DNA of 64,000 nucleotides from Mycolicibacterium goodii (lineage in GTDB: Bacteria > Actinomycetota > Actinomycetes > Mycobacteriales > Mycobacteriaceae). Where the stretch lies: the NCBI RefSeq assembly GCF_001187505.1, contig NZ_CP012150.1:2232001-2296000 (forward strand), written 5' to 3'. Below are positions 9,881 to 18,328 of this stretch, one piece after another (the stretch's first letter is position 1; each line of letters begins with the position of its first letter). The notes beneath the pieces were generated by a model. The model saw only the letters and a program-made list of their open reading frames with translations. It did not search any database and was not told where the DNA came from. Position numbers and translations under genes: made by a program.

Positions 9881-10855
9881 ATGGCAGCGTGGCGTGCAAC
9901 CGCATGCTGGTCGGTGGTTTCGGCGATCGCACTGGTGGCGTCCGGATGTGCGCCACCGCCCGACGCCGGTGCGGCCGCCGCACCCGGATTCCCGATCACG
10001 GTGGAAAACTGCGGCGTCACCACCACCTATGAGCGGCCACCCACCCGCGCCGTCGCGCTCAATCAGCACGCGATCGAGGTACTGCTCGCGCTGGGACTCG
10101 AGGATTCCATGGTCGGCACCGCATTCCTCGATGATGCGATCCTGCCCGAGTATCAAAACGCCTATGACCGCATACCGGTCCTTGCCGACGAATACCCGTC
10201 CTACGAGGCGCTGCTGGCCGCCGAACCGGACTTCGTCTACGGCGGCTGGGACAGCGCATTCGACGAGAAGGAGGGACGCGCGCGACAACGCCTGTCCGAC
10301 GCAGGCATCGACACGTACCTCAACATCGAGGACTGCCGTGCAGAACCCGCGACGATGGCGACCGTGGACGAGGAGATCCGCACCATCGGAGAGATCTTCG
10401 GAGTCGAGGAGCGCGCGAAACAACAGCTCGACCTGCTGCATCGCGGCCTCGCGGAGACCGCGGAGATCGTGCACGGCGTGCAACCGGTGCGCGTCGCGGT
10501 CTACGACAGCGGCGAGGCGTCGGTGTTCACCTCCGGCGGCAAGGGGATGGGCAATCAGATGATCGAGGCCGCGGGCGGGGTGAATCTCTTCGACGATGTG
10601 CCGAAGGTGTGGGCCGACGTGTCGTTCGAACAGTTCGCCGACCGTGCACCGGAGGTGATCCTGATCTACGACTACGGCGACGAGTCGGTGGAACAGAAGA
10701 AGGCTTTCCTGACCGCCCATCCCATGCTGGCCCACGTGCCGGCGATCGTGCATCAGCGTTTCGCGGTGCTGCCGCTGTCGTCGGTCGTGGTAGGTGTGCG
10801 GGTGGCGAAGGCGGTGGATTCCCTCGCGCGGCAACTACATCCGGACCGGTTCTAG
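9881..10855 (+). CDS. BtuF-like substrate-binding lipoprotein
   Basis: A 324-residue periplasmic-binding protein of the FecB/BtuF family. A signal peptide ends in lipobox VASGC (Cys about residue 23). The ATG at 9881 follows GGAGAG and is preferred to an in-frame start inside the riboswitch. It has the typical PTRAVALNQHAIEVLLALGL N-lobe and VFTSGGKGMGNQMIEAAGG C-lobe signatures. The riboswitch upstream implies cobalamin or a corrinoid as ligand; iron-siderophore relatives exist, but no siderophore genes are nearby. First gene of a three-gene ABC importer unit. Confidence 0.82.
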   Translation: MAAWRATACWSVVSAIALVASGCAPPPDAGAAAAPGFPITVENCGVTTTYERPPTRAVALNQHAIEVLLALGLEDSMVGTAFLDDAILPEYQNAYDRIPVLADEYPSYEALLAAEPDFVYGGWDSAFDEKEGRARQRLSDAGIDTYLNIEDCRAEPATMATVDEEIRTIGEIFGVEERAKQQLDLLHRGLAETAEIVHGVQPVRVAVYDSGEASVFTSGGKGMGNQMIEAAGGVNLFDDVPKVWADVSFEQFADRAPEVILIYDYGDESVEQKKAFLTAHPMLAHVPAIVHQRFAVLPLSSVVVGVRVAKAVDSLARQLHPDRF

Positions 10856-11890
10856 GTGACGGTCCGGTCGCGGCTGCCCTACGGGCTGGTGGTGGGCGCG
10901 TTGGCGGTGCTCCTGCTGATCGTGATGACCGCCGGTGTGGCGATCGGATCGGTGGCGATCGCACCGCGGCAGGTGTGGCAGATCGTGTTGAACGGCATCC
11001 ATTCGACACTGGCCGAGCAGACCTGGCCCGCGGTACGAAGCTCGATAGTGCTGGACGCGCGCCTGCCGCGGGTGGTGCTGGCCGCGGTCGTGGGCGCCGG
11101 ATTGGCTGCGTGCGGAATGGTTCTGCAGGCCGTCGTGCGCAATCCGCTCGCCGATCCGATGTTGCTCGGCGTGTCCTCGGGCGCGACGGTCGGGGCGGTC
11201 GCCGTGCTGGTCGCCGGTGCTGGTGTGCGGCAACTGGTCACGCTGCCGGTCGCGGCCTTCATCGGTGCGCTCGCGGCACTGGTCGCGGTGTACTTCCTAG
11301 CGCGTTCTGGCGGACGGATGACCACGGTGCGGCTCATCCTGGCGGGTGTCGCTGTCGCCGAGGTGCTTTCCGCGGTGGCGAGCCTGCTGATCGTCACCTC
11401 CGACGACCCGCACAAGGCGCAGGCCGCGTTGCGGTGGATGCTGGGCGGCCTCGGCGGGGCCACCTGGCGCGCGGTGTGGATTCCCGCCGCGGCGGTGTTG
11501 ATCGGCGTCGTGATCCTGCTCGCGGTGACCAGGCCGCTGAACCTGCTGTACACGGGGGAGGAGGGGGCCGCCTCGCTCGGACTGGATGTCCATCGGTTTC
11601 GCGCGGCGATGTTCGTCGTGGTGGCGCTCATGGTCGGGGCGATGGTCGCGGTGAGCGGGTCGATCGGCTTCGTCGGCCTGATCATGCCGCACGCGGTGAG
11701 ATTCCTTGTCGGCGCGGATCACCGGCGCGCGCTTCCCGCGGCGGCGCTGCTGGGCGCGGCGTTCCTGGTGGTGTGTGACATCGCGGCCAGAACCGTCGGC
11801 GCGCCCGAGGAACTGCCCGTGGGTGTGCTCACCGCACTGGTGGGTGGACCGTTCTTCCTGTGGTTGATGCGACGGATGGCACCGGCATGA
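10856..11890 (+). CDS. BtuC-like ABC permease
   Basis: A 344-residue FecCD-family integral membrane permease with about ten hydrophobic segments. It has DARLPRVVLAAVVGAGLAACG, the conserved NPLADPMLLGVSSGA motif and the ATPase-coupling region GSIGFVGLIMPHAVRFLVG. The GTG at 10856 directly follows the lipoprotein stop. It probably forms the dimeric channel for corrinoid uptake with the neighbouring binding protein and ATPase. Confidence 0.87.
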   Translation: MTVRSRLPYGLVVGALAVLLLIVMTAGVAIGSVAIAPRQVWQIVLNGIHSTLAEQTWPAVRSSIVLDARLPRVVLAAVVGAGLAACGMVLQAVVRNPLADPMLLGVSSGATVGAVAVLVAGAGVRQLVTLPVAAFIGALAALVAVYFLARSGGRMTTVRLILAGVAVAEVLSAVASLLIVTSDDPHKAQAALRWMLGGLGGATWRAVWIPAAAVLIGVVILLAVTRPLNLLYTGEEGAASLGLDVHRFRAAMFVVVALMVGAMVAVSGSIGFVGLIMPHAVRFLVGADHRRALPAAALLGAAFLVVCDIAARTVGAPEELPVGVLTALVGGPFFLWLMRRMAPA

Positions 11891-12669
11891 CGGCCGACGT
11901 GCGACTGCACAGGATCTCGGTGGTGTTGTCCGGGAAACGTCCTGTGGTCGACGATGTCTCGCTACATGTGCGGCCGGGGGAGATGGTGGCAGTGGTCGGT
12001 CCGAACGGCGCCGGGAAGACGACGTTGCTGCGCACCATCTACCGCGCCCGACGGCCCACGGCCGGCAATGTGCTGGTCGACGGCGCCGATGTGTGGAAGC
12101 TGCCACGCAAGCGGGCCGCGCAGCGGGTGGCGGCGGTGATTCAGGAGCCGGCAACAGATTTCGAGCTCACCGTCTACGACGTTGTCGCGATGGGCCGCAC
12201 CCCGTACAAGCGCTCGTTCGAATCCGACAATGCCACCGACCGGGAGATCATCGCCTCGGCGTTGGCGGCACTCGACCTCGCCGAGCTTGCTCGCGCACCG
12301 ATCGGGAGGCTCTCCGGCGGTCAGAGACAACGGGTGTCGATCGCGCGGGCACTGGCGCAGCGCACAGATGTCATCGTGCTGGACGAGCCCACCAACCATC
12401 TGGATCTGCGTCATCAACACGACACGCTGCGCCTTCTGCGTGCCACCGGATCGACGGTCATCGCGGCCCTGCACGACCTCAACCTGGCGGCGGTCTACTG
12501 TGACCGCATCTGTGTCCTCGACGGCGGGCAGGTGGTCGCGCTCGGTACGCCGCATGAGGTCCTTACCGTCGAGCTGCTCGCCGAGGTGTACGGGGTCGAC
12601 GCCACGATCGGCGACACCGCGGGTGTACCTCAGATCACGGTCGTGCCCGGACAGGTGGCTCCGCGGTGA
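11887..12669 (+). CDS. BtuD-like ABC transporter ATPase
   Basis: A 260-residue ATPase: Walker A GPNGAGKTT, Q-loop IQEPATDF, signature LSGGQRQRVSIARALAQ, Walker B VIVLDEPTNHLD and the switch His in ALHDLNLA. It belongs to the FecE/BtuD subgroup. The ATG at 11887 overlaps the permease stop (ATGA); an upstream in-frame start at 11860 would overlap by 31 bases. It completes the riboswitch-controlled transporter. Confidence 0.9.
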   Translation: MTADVRLHRISVVLSGKRPVVDDVSLHVRPGEMVAVVGPNGAGKTTLLRTIYRARRPTAGNVLVDGADVWKLPRKRAAQRVAAVIQEPATDFELTVYDVVAMGRTPYKRSFESDNATDREIIASALAALDLAELARAPIGRLSGGQRQRVSIARALAQRTDVIVLDEPTNHLDLRHQHDTLRLLRATGSTVIAALHDLNLAAVYCDRICVLDGGQVVALGTPHEVLTVELLAEVYGVDATIGDTAGVPQITVVPGQVAPR

Positions 12670-12681
12670 GCAGCGGTGCCC

Positions 12682-13398
12682 TCAGTACGCGTAGGGGTGT
12701 GGCGGCGGGTCGGTGCGGGACACCCGCACGGCTGTAATGGTAGGGATCGTGCGTCGCGTCGAATCATCCTGTGCTGCAGGCACTGTGCCCTCGACTTCAA
12801 TCCAGGAGTTCTCCGGGTAGCTCGCCGCCTGTGCGGCGGCGGGGCCGGCCAGCCGGATGCGTGCGAGCTGGGCATCGGCCGCACAGCAGATGATGACGAT
12901 GCGGGCGAGGTCGGTGTGGTCACCGTCGCGCATGGTGAAACCCGTGACGGTGATCGTTCGACCGGCCAGGGTTGCGGCGGAGTCCTGTGCGATGCGGATC
13001 AGCACGTCCGGCAAGGAGATCTGTGGGGCATGACCTTCCGGCAGCGGCGGGAACGGCCTGCGCACGCTGTCGGTGGGGATTTCGGTCACCGACGCGGCGT
13101 CGGGACGGATCGCAGGCGGCGCCACGAACGCCAACAGGACGACGGGGATGAGCAGCAGCCACGCGGCGCCGCGTCGATGCGGGTGGTCCTGGTTCTCGGG
13201 ATCATCGTCGTGACGGCCGCCTCGCCGGATATCGCGCACGATGGCAACCAGCGCCAGTACGATGAGCAGACCCGCGGTCGCAGCAAGGTAGGGCAGCAGC
13301 GACGGTTTGACGTATCGGGTGTAGGACCCGGTGAGCGTGATGATCGCGGTGCTCACCCCGATCAAGAGGAGCAGCGCGTTCTCGGTCTCGCGGCTCAC
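12682..13398 (-). CDS. TIGR03943/DUF1980 membrane protein, permease partner
   Basis: A 238-residue protein with hydrophobic segments near the N-terminus (LLLLIGVSTAIITLTGSYTRYV and the following helix) and another after a His/Asp-rich loop (HDDDPENQDHPHRR), then an extracytoplasmic domain with an IICCAADAQ pair of cysteines. This is the YcgQ-like family usually encoded beside a DUF318 permease, as here. The GTG start at 13398 overlaps the permease stop (GTGA). Function is not established; the Zur-type site upstream of the pair suggests a role in metal handling. Confidence 0.75.
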   Translation of the reverse strand: MSRETENALLLLIGVSTAIITLTGSYTRYVKPSLLPYLAATAGLLIVLALVAIVRDIRRGGRHDDDPENQDHPHRRGAAWLLLIPVVLLAFVAPPAIRPDAASVTEIPTDSVRRPFPPLPEGHAPQISLPDVLIRIAQDSAATLAGRTITVTGFTMRDGDHTDLARIVIICCAADAQLARIRLAGPAAAQAASYPENSWIEVEGTVPAAQDDSTRRTIPTITAVRVSRTDPPPHPYAY

Positions 13399-14417
13399 CG
13401 TGGCCCCAGGATGAGCAGGCCGACAACCGTGGCGACCAGTGTGGCCACCGCGAATGTCGCAGGCGCGAAACGGATCGCGAACGCGCGGCCGAACAGCCCG
13501 GCTTGCATGGCGAACAGCTTGATGTCGACTGCGGGTCCGACGACCAGGAACACCAGGCGTGGCAGCAGCGGCAGCATGGTCAGGCTGGCCGCGACGAAGG
13601 CGTCGGCCTCCGAACACAGCGCCAGCACGACCGCCAGCACCGCCATCGTGATGACTCCGAGCGCTATTTGCCCCGCGACATGCTCGTACACCCAGGGCGG
13701 GGCCAGCACGTGCAGTGCGGCGGACGCGGCCGCTCCGACAACGAGATACGAGCATGCCGAAAGGAAATCGTGCCGTGCTGCCTCGGTGAACGCGGCCCAG
13801 CGCGACCCCGCGCCGTGGTCCGGGCGGGTGAGGCGGTGCGTGATCCACGCCGGATTGCCGAACCGGGCCCACGCCGCACCCATGATGATCGCGGTGAGCA
13901 GTGACGCCGCACAGCGCGCCGCGACCATCTGCGGGTGGTCGGGAAATGCGACCGCCGTCGCGACCAACACCACGGGGTTGATCGCGGGGGCCGCAAGCAT
14001 GAACGTCAACGCCGCGGCACCCACATGCCCCTTGTCGGCGGCCTTGTCGGCACTGTCCCCGAAGAGCCTGCGTGCCACCGGCACCGACCCGCACTCGCAC
14101 CCGGGCAACGCCGCTCCGCCTACACCGGCCGCCACGATCGCGGCGCTCGTGCGCCGTGGCAACCATCGCGCGAGCCGGTCGGGCGTGACCAACACCGCGA
14201 TGAGCCCGCTGATCACCACGCCGAGCGCCAGGAACGGCAAGGCCTGGACGAACACCCCGCAGAACACCGTGGCCGCGGTGGCGACGTCCGGCGTGTCCGC
14301 CACGAACGAGCGAAGCGTGGTTCCGGCGAGCGCCAGGCCGACGACGCCGAACACGAGCACCTGCATGGAGTTCGGCCGCCAACGAGCCACCGCCAGGTTC
14401 ATGGCCACGGCGGCCAT
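13395..14417 (-). CDS. DUF318/UPF0718 permease (YraQ/ArsP type)
   Basis: A 340-residue permease with about eight to ten membrane segments in two repeats. Family marks are GVGGAALPGCECGSVPVARR, with a CxC pair, and LAAPAINPVVL. Relatives include ArsP, which exports organoarsenicals, but this member pairs with a TIGR03943 protein. It is the first gene of a leftward pair whose promoter region holds a Zur-type palindrome shared with pacL-ctpC. Predicted role: metal or metal-complex transport during zinc limitation. Confidence 0.78.
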   Translation of the reverse strand: MAAVAMNLAVARWRPNSMQVLVFGVVGLALAGTTLRSFVADTPDVATAATVFCGVFVQALPFLALGVVISGLIAVLVTPDRLARWLPRRTSAAIVAAGVGGAALPGCECGSVPVARRLFGDSADKAADKGHVGAAALTFMLAAPAINPVVLVATAVAFPDHPQMVAARCAASLLTAIIMGAAWARFGNPAWITHRLTRPDHGAGSRWAAFTEAARHDFLSACSYLVVGAAASAALHVLAPPWVYEHVAGQIALGVITMAVLAVVLALCSEADAFVAASLTMLPLLPRLVFLVVGPAVDIKLFAMQAGLFGRAFAIRFAPATFAVATLVATVVGLLILGPR

Positions 14418-14450
14418 GATGCCAGGCCGACGTTGCGAACTCCGCAGCAG

Positions 14451-14472
14451 TCAACAATGACTATCATTTTCA
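14451..14472. promoter_or_regulatory. Zur-type operator between DUF318 permease and pacL-like gene
   Basis: AATGACTATCATTTTCA (14456-14472) matches the right arm of the palindromes found at the other zinc genes, with a weaker left arm TCAACA. It is 33 bases from the permease start and 23 bases from the pacL-like start, so it may act on either promoter. Confidence 0.6.
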
Positions 14473-14495
14473 CTAACTCGCGATAGGCTTGACCG

Positions 14496-14780
14496 ATGAT
14501 GTGGCATGGTCTTCTGGTCAAGGCGGCAACGACAGTGGTCACCGGGGCTGTCGGGGTCGCGGCTTACGAGGGGCTGCGTAAGGCGGTCGCCAAGGCGCCG
14601 GTGCGTGAAGCGGCCGTGGCGACGACCGCGTTGGCGCTGCGAGGAGCACGAAAAGCCGAGGTAGGAGCCGAGTCGGCGCGACTGAAGGTCGCCGATGTGA
14701 TGGCCGAGGCGCGCGAACGCATAGGTGAGGAAGTGCCGCCGCCCGCCGCGGGCGACGCCGGGCACGGCCACGACCACTGA
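14496..14780 (+). CDS. PacL-type metallochaperone (DUF1490)
   Basis: A 94-residue protein with one N-terminal transmembrane helix (about 5-24), a charged Ala-rich helix and a C-terminal His/Asp tail GHGHDH. This matches PacL proteins, which in M. tuberculosis (Rv3269, Rv1993c, Rv0968) sit next to P1B-type ATPases CtpC, CtpG and CtpV and stabilise them; the C-terminal tail binds metal. It is immediately followed by a CtpC-like ATPase, as in the M. tuberculosis pair Rv3269-Rv3270. Confidence 0.85.
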   Translation: MMWHGLLVKAATTVVTGAVGVAAYEGLRKAVAKAPVREAAVATTALALRGARKAEVGAESARLKVADVMAEARERIGEEVPPPAAGDAGHGHDH

Positions 14781-14796
14781 GTGACCACTGAGTACC

Positions 14797-16935
14797 GTGG
14801 CTGATCTGACGGTCCTATCCGACGCGGCCGGCCGCATGCGCGTGCACGCGCCGTGGTTCCGCGGGGACGCCGTGCGCGCCGTCGCCATCGAACAGGCCGT
14901 CGACCAAGTGCCTGGCGTTCGCGCCGTACACGCCTATCCGAGAACAGGATCCGTGGTGGTGTGGTACTCGCCGAGGCGCTGCGACCATGACGAGGTGCGG
15001 TCGGCCATAACAGCGGCAGCGGGGGTGGCCCGGCACCTGGTGCCCGGTCGTAGTCCCCGATCCGCCGACGTGCACAACGCCGACATTGTTCGTATGGCGA
15101 TCGGCGCTGTGGCGTTGATTCTCTTGGGGATTCGTCGCTACGGATTTGCCCGGCCGCCGCTCTTGGGGTCCACCAGCCGCACCTTGGCAACGGGAGCGAC
15201 GATAATCACCGGCTACCCGTTCCTGCGGGGTGCGTTACGAACTCTCACCGGCAACCGTTCGGCTGGAACGGATGCGCTGGTGTCGGCGGCCACGGTTGCG
15301 AGTCTCGTGCTGCGCGAAAACGTGGTGGCCCTCACGGTTCTGTGGCTGCTCAACATAGGGGAGTACCTCCAGGACCTGACGTTGCGGCGGACTCGCCGGG
15401 CGATCGCGAATCTGCTGCAGGGCACGCAGGACACCGTGTGGCTGCGGCTCGCGGACCGAACCGAGATCGAGGTCGCCGTGGACGGGGTGCGCGTCGGTGA
15501 CCAGGTCGTGATACACGAGCAGGTTGCGATCGTCGTCGACGGCGTGGTGTGCGACGGTGAGGCGATCGTCGATCAGTCGGCGATCACCGGAGAGAACCTT
15601 CCCGTCGCGGTCGGGCCTGGCAGCAAGGTGTACGCCGGTTCGGTGGTCGTCCGCGGACGATTGGTCGTCACCGCTGAAGAGGTGGGGAGCCACACCACCA
15701 TAGGTCGCATCATCACCCGGGTGGAGGAAGCGCAGCAACATCGCGCGCCCATCCAGACGGTCGGCGAGAACTTCTCACGACGTTTTGTTCCCGCCTCGTT
15801 CCTGCTCTCGGCCGCGACCCTCGTGGTGACGCGTGACGTGCGGCGCGCGATGACCATGCTTCTGGTGGCATGCCCGTGTGCGGTGGGACTCGCCACTCCG
15901 ACGGTGATCAGCGCCGCGATCGGCAACGGCGCCCGGCGCGGCATCCTGATCAAGGGCGGTTCGCACCTGGAGCAGGCCGGCCGGGTTGACGCGATGGTGT
16001 TCGACAAGACCGGGACACTCACCCTGGGACGGCCGATCGTCACCAATGTGGTTGCTTTCCACAAGGACTGGGAACCCGAGCAGGTGCTGGCATACGCGGC
16101 CAGCTCGGAGATCCATGCTCGTCATCCGCTGGCCGAGGCCGTGATCCGTTCGACGCGCGAGCGCCACATCGTGATACCCCCGCACGAAGAGTGCGAGGTG
16201 CTCGTGGGGTTGGGCATGCGGACCAGGGCGGACGGGCGAACGTTGCTTCTCGGCAGTCCGTCGCTCTTGCGTCAGGAGAAGGTGCGTGTCACCAGTCGGG
16301 CCGCTGCATGGGTCGACAAGCTCCGCAAGCGCGCGGAAACGCCGCTGCTGCTGGCGGTTGACGGAAAGCTTGTCGGCCTGATCAGCCTCCGCGACGAGGT
16401 GAGGCCCGAGGCCGCCGAGGTCCTGCGCGCACTGCGCACGGCCGGCGTGCACCGCATGGTGATGCTCACCGGGGATCATCCGGACGCCGCGGCCGCCGTG
16501 GCCGATGAACTTGGTATCACCGAGTGGCGTGCGGAGGTGTTGCCGGAGGACAAGCTCGCGGTGGTGCGCCGGCTGCACGCCGAAGGGCACACCGTGGCGG
16601 TGATCGGTGATGGCGTCAACGATGCGCCCGCACTCGCTGCCGCCGACATCGGCATCGCTATGGGATTGGGCGGCACCGACGTTGCCGTCGAGACCGCCGA
16701 CGTCGCGCTCGCCAGTGACGATCTGCGAAGGCTGCTCGACGTACAGGATCTCGGCGCCCGCGCGGTCGACGTCATACAGCAGAACTATGCGATGTCCATC
16801 GCGGTCAACGCCATCGGTCTCGCTGTCGGCGCCGGGGGCGCGTTGTCGCCGGTTCTTGCGGCCGTATTGCACAATGCGTCGTCGGTTGCGGTAGTGGCCA
16901 ACAGCGCCCGGCTGATCCGGTACGAAATCGACTAG
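14797..16935 (+). CDS. ctpC: CtpC-like P1B-type metal-exporting ATPase
   Basis: A 712-residue heavy-metal P-type ATPase. The N-terminal domain (about 1-75) has the HMA fold pattern but no CxxC. The core has TGEN (actuator), the metal-site motif CPCAVGLATPT in a membrane helix, the phosphorylation site DKTGTLT, an HP locus (HARHPLAEAV) and GDGVNDAPAL. From memory CtpC of M. smegmatis is MSMEG_6058 and has been linked to zinc or manganese export. The start is GTG at 14797, after the PacL-like gene. Placing an exporter next to a Zur-type site is odd and may mean only the opposite gene is Zur-controlled. Confidence 0.87.
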   Translation: MADLTVLSDAAGRMRVHAPWFRGDAVRAVAIEQAVDQVPGVRAVHAYPRTGSVVVWYSPRRCDHDEVRSAITAAAGVARHLVPGRSPRSADVHNADIVRMAIGAVALILLGIRRYGFARPPLLGSTSRTLATGATIITGYPFLRGALRTLTGNRSAGTDALVSAATVASLVLRENVVALTVLWLLNIGEYLQDLTLRRTRRAIANLLQGTQDTVWLRLADRTEIEVAVDGVRVGDQVVIHEQVAIVVDGVVCDGEAIVDQSAITGENLPVAVGPGSKVYAGSVVVRGRLVVTAEEVGSHTTIGRIITRVEEAQQHRAPIQTVGENFSRRFVPASFLLSAATLVVTRDVRRAMTMLLVACPCAVGLATPTVISAAIGNGARRGILIKGGSHLEQAGRVDAMVFDKTGTLTLGRPIVTNVVAFHKDWEPEQVLAYAASSEIHARHPLAEAVIRSTRERHIVIPPHEECEVLVGLGMRTRADGRTLLLGSPSLLRQEKVRVTSRAAAWVDKLRKRAETPLLLAVDGKLVGLISLRDEVRPEAAEVLRALRTAGVHRMVMLTGDHPDAAAAVADELGITEWRAEVLPEDKLAVVRRLHAEGHTVAVIGDGVNDAPALAAADIGIAMGLGGTDVAVETADVALASDDLRRLLDVQDLGARAVDVIQQNYAMSIAVNAIGLAVGAGGALSPVLAAVLHNASSVAVVANSARLIRYEID

Positions 16936-16952
16936 GGCGTTCGGCGAACGCT

Positions 16953-16988
16953 GCCGGTGGGCAACCCGTCGTCGTACTGCCCACCGGC
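16953..16988. terminator. Hairpin between convergent ctpC and mspD
   Basis: Inverted repeat GCCGGTGGGCA (16953-16963) and TGCCCACCGGC (16978-16988), an 11-bp perfect stem with a 14-base loop, between the two stop codons. There is no T-run, as is common for mycobacterial terminators. A smaller GCGTTC/GAACGC hairpin (16937-16951) precedes it. Confidence 0.6.
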
Positions 16989-17039
16989 GCGTTCACCATG
17001 TCGGCCGACGGCATTCCCGCGGCGGCCGATTCGGTTGGC

Positions 17040-17663
17040 CTAGCTCATGTTCCAGGGCTCGCCGTAGGTGGTGACGCTGTCGCCCGTCGAGGCGATCAAC
17101 CGGGCGAACGGACGCAGGAGCACGCCGCCGGCCGCGCCGGTCACGGTGCCATGCGCATTGGATACGGCGACCGCTCCTTTCGCCTTCTTCACGTCCACCG
17201 AGAAGGTGGCGACCTCCTGGATACCGGGACCGTTGCGGAGGTCGGCACTGATGGACACGCCGGGGAAGAGGTTGGGGGTGATGATGGTGTCCAAGCCGAA
17301 CGGCGGCTGGGTGATGTCGCCTCCGTCGATGAGGATGTTCGGGGCCGTGTACGAGAAGTTGATGCCGACGCCCAAGGACCACGGGAAGCCGACCTGATAC
17401 CCGAATTCGATCGTGCCCTCGAATTCGTCGGCACCGGGGCCGGCCACGTGATAGGTGGCGCGGCCGGAATGAAACCACTCACGGGTCAGTCGGTTCCGGT
17501 CGAGCGGGAACACGCCGTTGAGGAATGTCTCGACTTGCTGCACGGTCAGCGTGCGACCTTGGCCGTCGACCACGCTGAGCTGATTGTCCACCGCGTTGGC
17601 AAAGCCGGGGCTCACAAGCGTCACTGACACGAGTAGAGCGAACATCATGACGAGGTAGCGCAC
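17040..17663 (-). CDS. mspD: MspA-family outer-membrane porin MspD
   Basis: A 207-residue porin. After a signal peptide ending near FANA (about residue 24), the mature protein is nearly identical in pattern to MspA: LDRNRLTREWFHSGRA, FEGTIEFGYQVGFPWSLGVG, ITPNLFPGVSISADL, GGVLLRPFARLIASTGDSVT and the C-terminal GEPWNMS. Such proteins form octameric pores in the mycomembrane for small hydrophilic solutes. The GTG start at 17663 gives the normal signal peptide. The upstream Zur-type palindrome fits induction at low zinc, giving a route for zinc across the outer membrane. Confidence 0.93.
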   Translation of the reverse strand: MRYLVMMFALLVSVTLVSPGFANAVDNQLSVVDGQGRTLTVQQVETFLNGVFPLDRNRLTREWFHSGRATYHVAGPGADEFEGTIEFGYQVGFPWSLGVGINFSYTAPNILIDGGDITQPPFGLDTIITPNLFPGVSISADLRNGPGIQEVATFSVDVKKAKGAVAVSNAHGTVTGAAGGVLLRPFARLIASTGDSVTTYGEPWNMS

Positions 17664-17771
17664 GATTGAGTCGATGTCCTTTCGGGAGGATGGGCGGAAC
17701 GCACACTTCGGTGGTTCCTCTTGGGGAACAGCGGTATCGGTGAGGTCACAGGACCTCGGTCGGGCGACTTA

Positions 17772-17790
17772 TTGAAAATCGTTTTCGACA
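17772..17790. promoter_or_regulatory. Zur-type operator of mspD
   Basis: GAAAATCGTTTTC (17774-17786) is a perfect 5-bp-arm palindrome around TCG, flanked by TT and GACA. It lies about 110 bases upstream of the mspD start, in the promoter region. Confidence 0.72.
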
Positions 17791-17823
17791 AGGGCTCCGC
17801 GGCACTGTAGCGTGAGACCCGCC

Positions 17824-17843
17824 TGTTGAAAACCGTTACCGAT
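17824..17843. promoter_or_regulatory. Second Zur-type site before the Cys-rich gene
   Basis: TGTTGAAAACCGTTACCGAT resembles the mspD site (GAAAA-NCG-TTAC) and lies 11 bases before a short ATG frame at 17854. With the site at 17772 it gives one operator for each divergent transcript. Confidence 0.55.
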
Positions 17844-17853
17844 TAGGGGTGCG

Positions 17854-17931
17854 ATGCGTACGCCGGTGGTGCTCGTCTCGACCGGCTGCGACGACAGCGC
17901 GTCCCGTCGCACCGATCAGGAGGGTTTGTGA
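17854..17931 (+). CDS. Leader peptide or remnant resembling the Mrf N-terminus
   Basis: A 25-codon frame starting [14 protein letters not shown]. Its first eight residues are identical to the start of the Mrf protein at 8669 ([13 protein letters not shown]), then similarity fades and the frame stops. The stop overlaps the next start by four bases (GTGA), so it may be translated as a leader coupling expression of the Cys-rich gene, or it may be the surviving stub of a second CobW-like gene. AGGGG upstream could serve as ribosome site. Not in standard annotations as far as I know. Confidence 0.4.
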   Translation: MRTPVVLVSTGCDDSASRRTDQEGL

Positions 17932-18314
17932 AACCGGATGGGTGTCCGACCGCCCGGCCTTTCACCGTGGCGGTCTGCACGGGCTGCACCACCTCTGCGG
18001 TCTCCTCGTTGGTCCCGACCTTGGCGGGGGTGGTCGGCGGTTGCCCTCATGGCGTCTTGGTGGTCACCCGCTGCCTGCTCGGCGGGCTGACGTGTGCGAC
18101 GCGCCGCCGCGAACACGGGGTGATTCTGTTGCTGCAACCGTGCACCGCGGACCGAAGGCCAATTGGTCCGGCGAAGTGGATCGGCCCCATCACGACCGAA
18201 AGTGACCTTCGAGCCGCGTGCGATTGGATCACCGACGGGTCATGGCACAGCCAGACGCTGTCGCCACGGCTGCGCGTCGACGTCAACCTGACAAGGGCGG
18301 CTCGACGTAACTGA
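17928..18314 (+). CDS. Cysteine-rich protein of unknown function
   Basis: A 128-residue protein with eight cysteines: Cys6, a CTGC pair at 17 and 20, Cys39 in GGCPHG, then Cys49, Cys56, Cys72 and Cys97. The layout recalls thioredoxin-fold [2Fe-2S] or metal-binding proteins, but no family can be assigned with confidence. It has no signal peptide or membrane segment. The GTG start overlaps the preceding 25-codon frame. The Zur-type site upstream and position opposite mspD suggest a role under zinc limitation. Confidence 0.6.
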   Translation: MKPDGCPTARPFTVAVCTGCTTSAVSSLVPTLAGVVGGCPHGVLVVTRCLLGGLTCATRRREHGVILLLQPCTADRRPIGPAKWIGPITTESDLRAACDWITDGSWHSQTLSPRLRVDVNLTRAARRN

Positions 18315-18328
18315 ACTCCTCCGGTGCG

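Noticed and set aside
12676..14460. Open frame of 594 codons on the + strand opposite the DUF318/TIGR03943 genes
   Set aside because: Mirror of two well-supported minus-strand genes in high-GC DNA; composition is low in hydrophobic cores and no family motif is visible.
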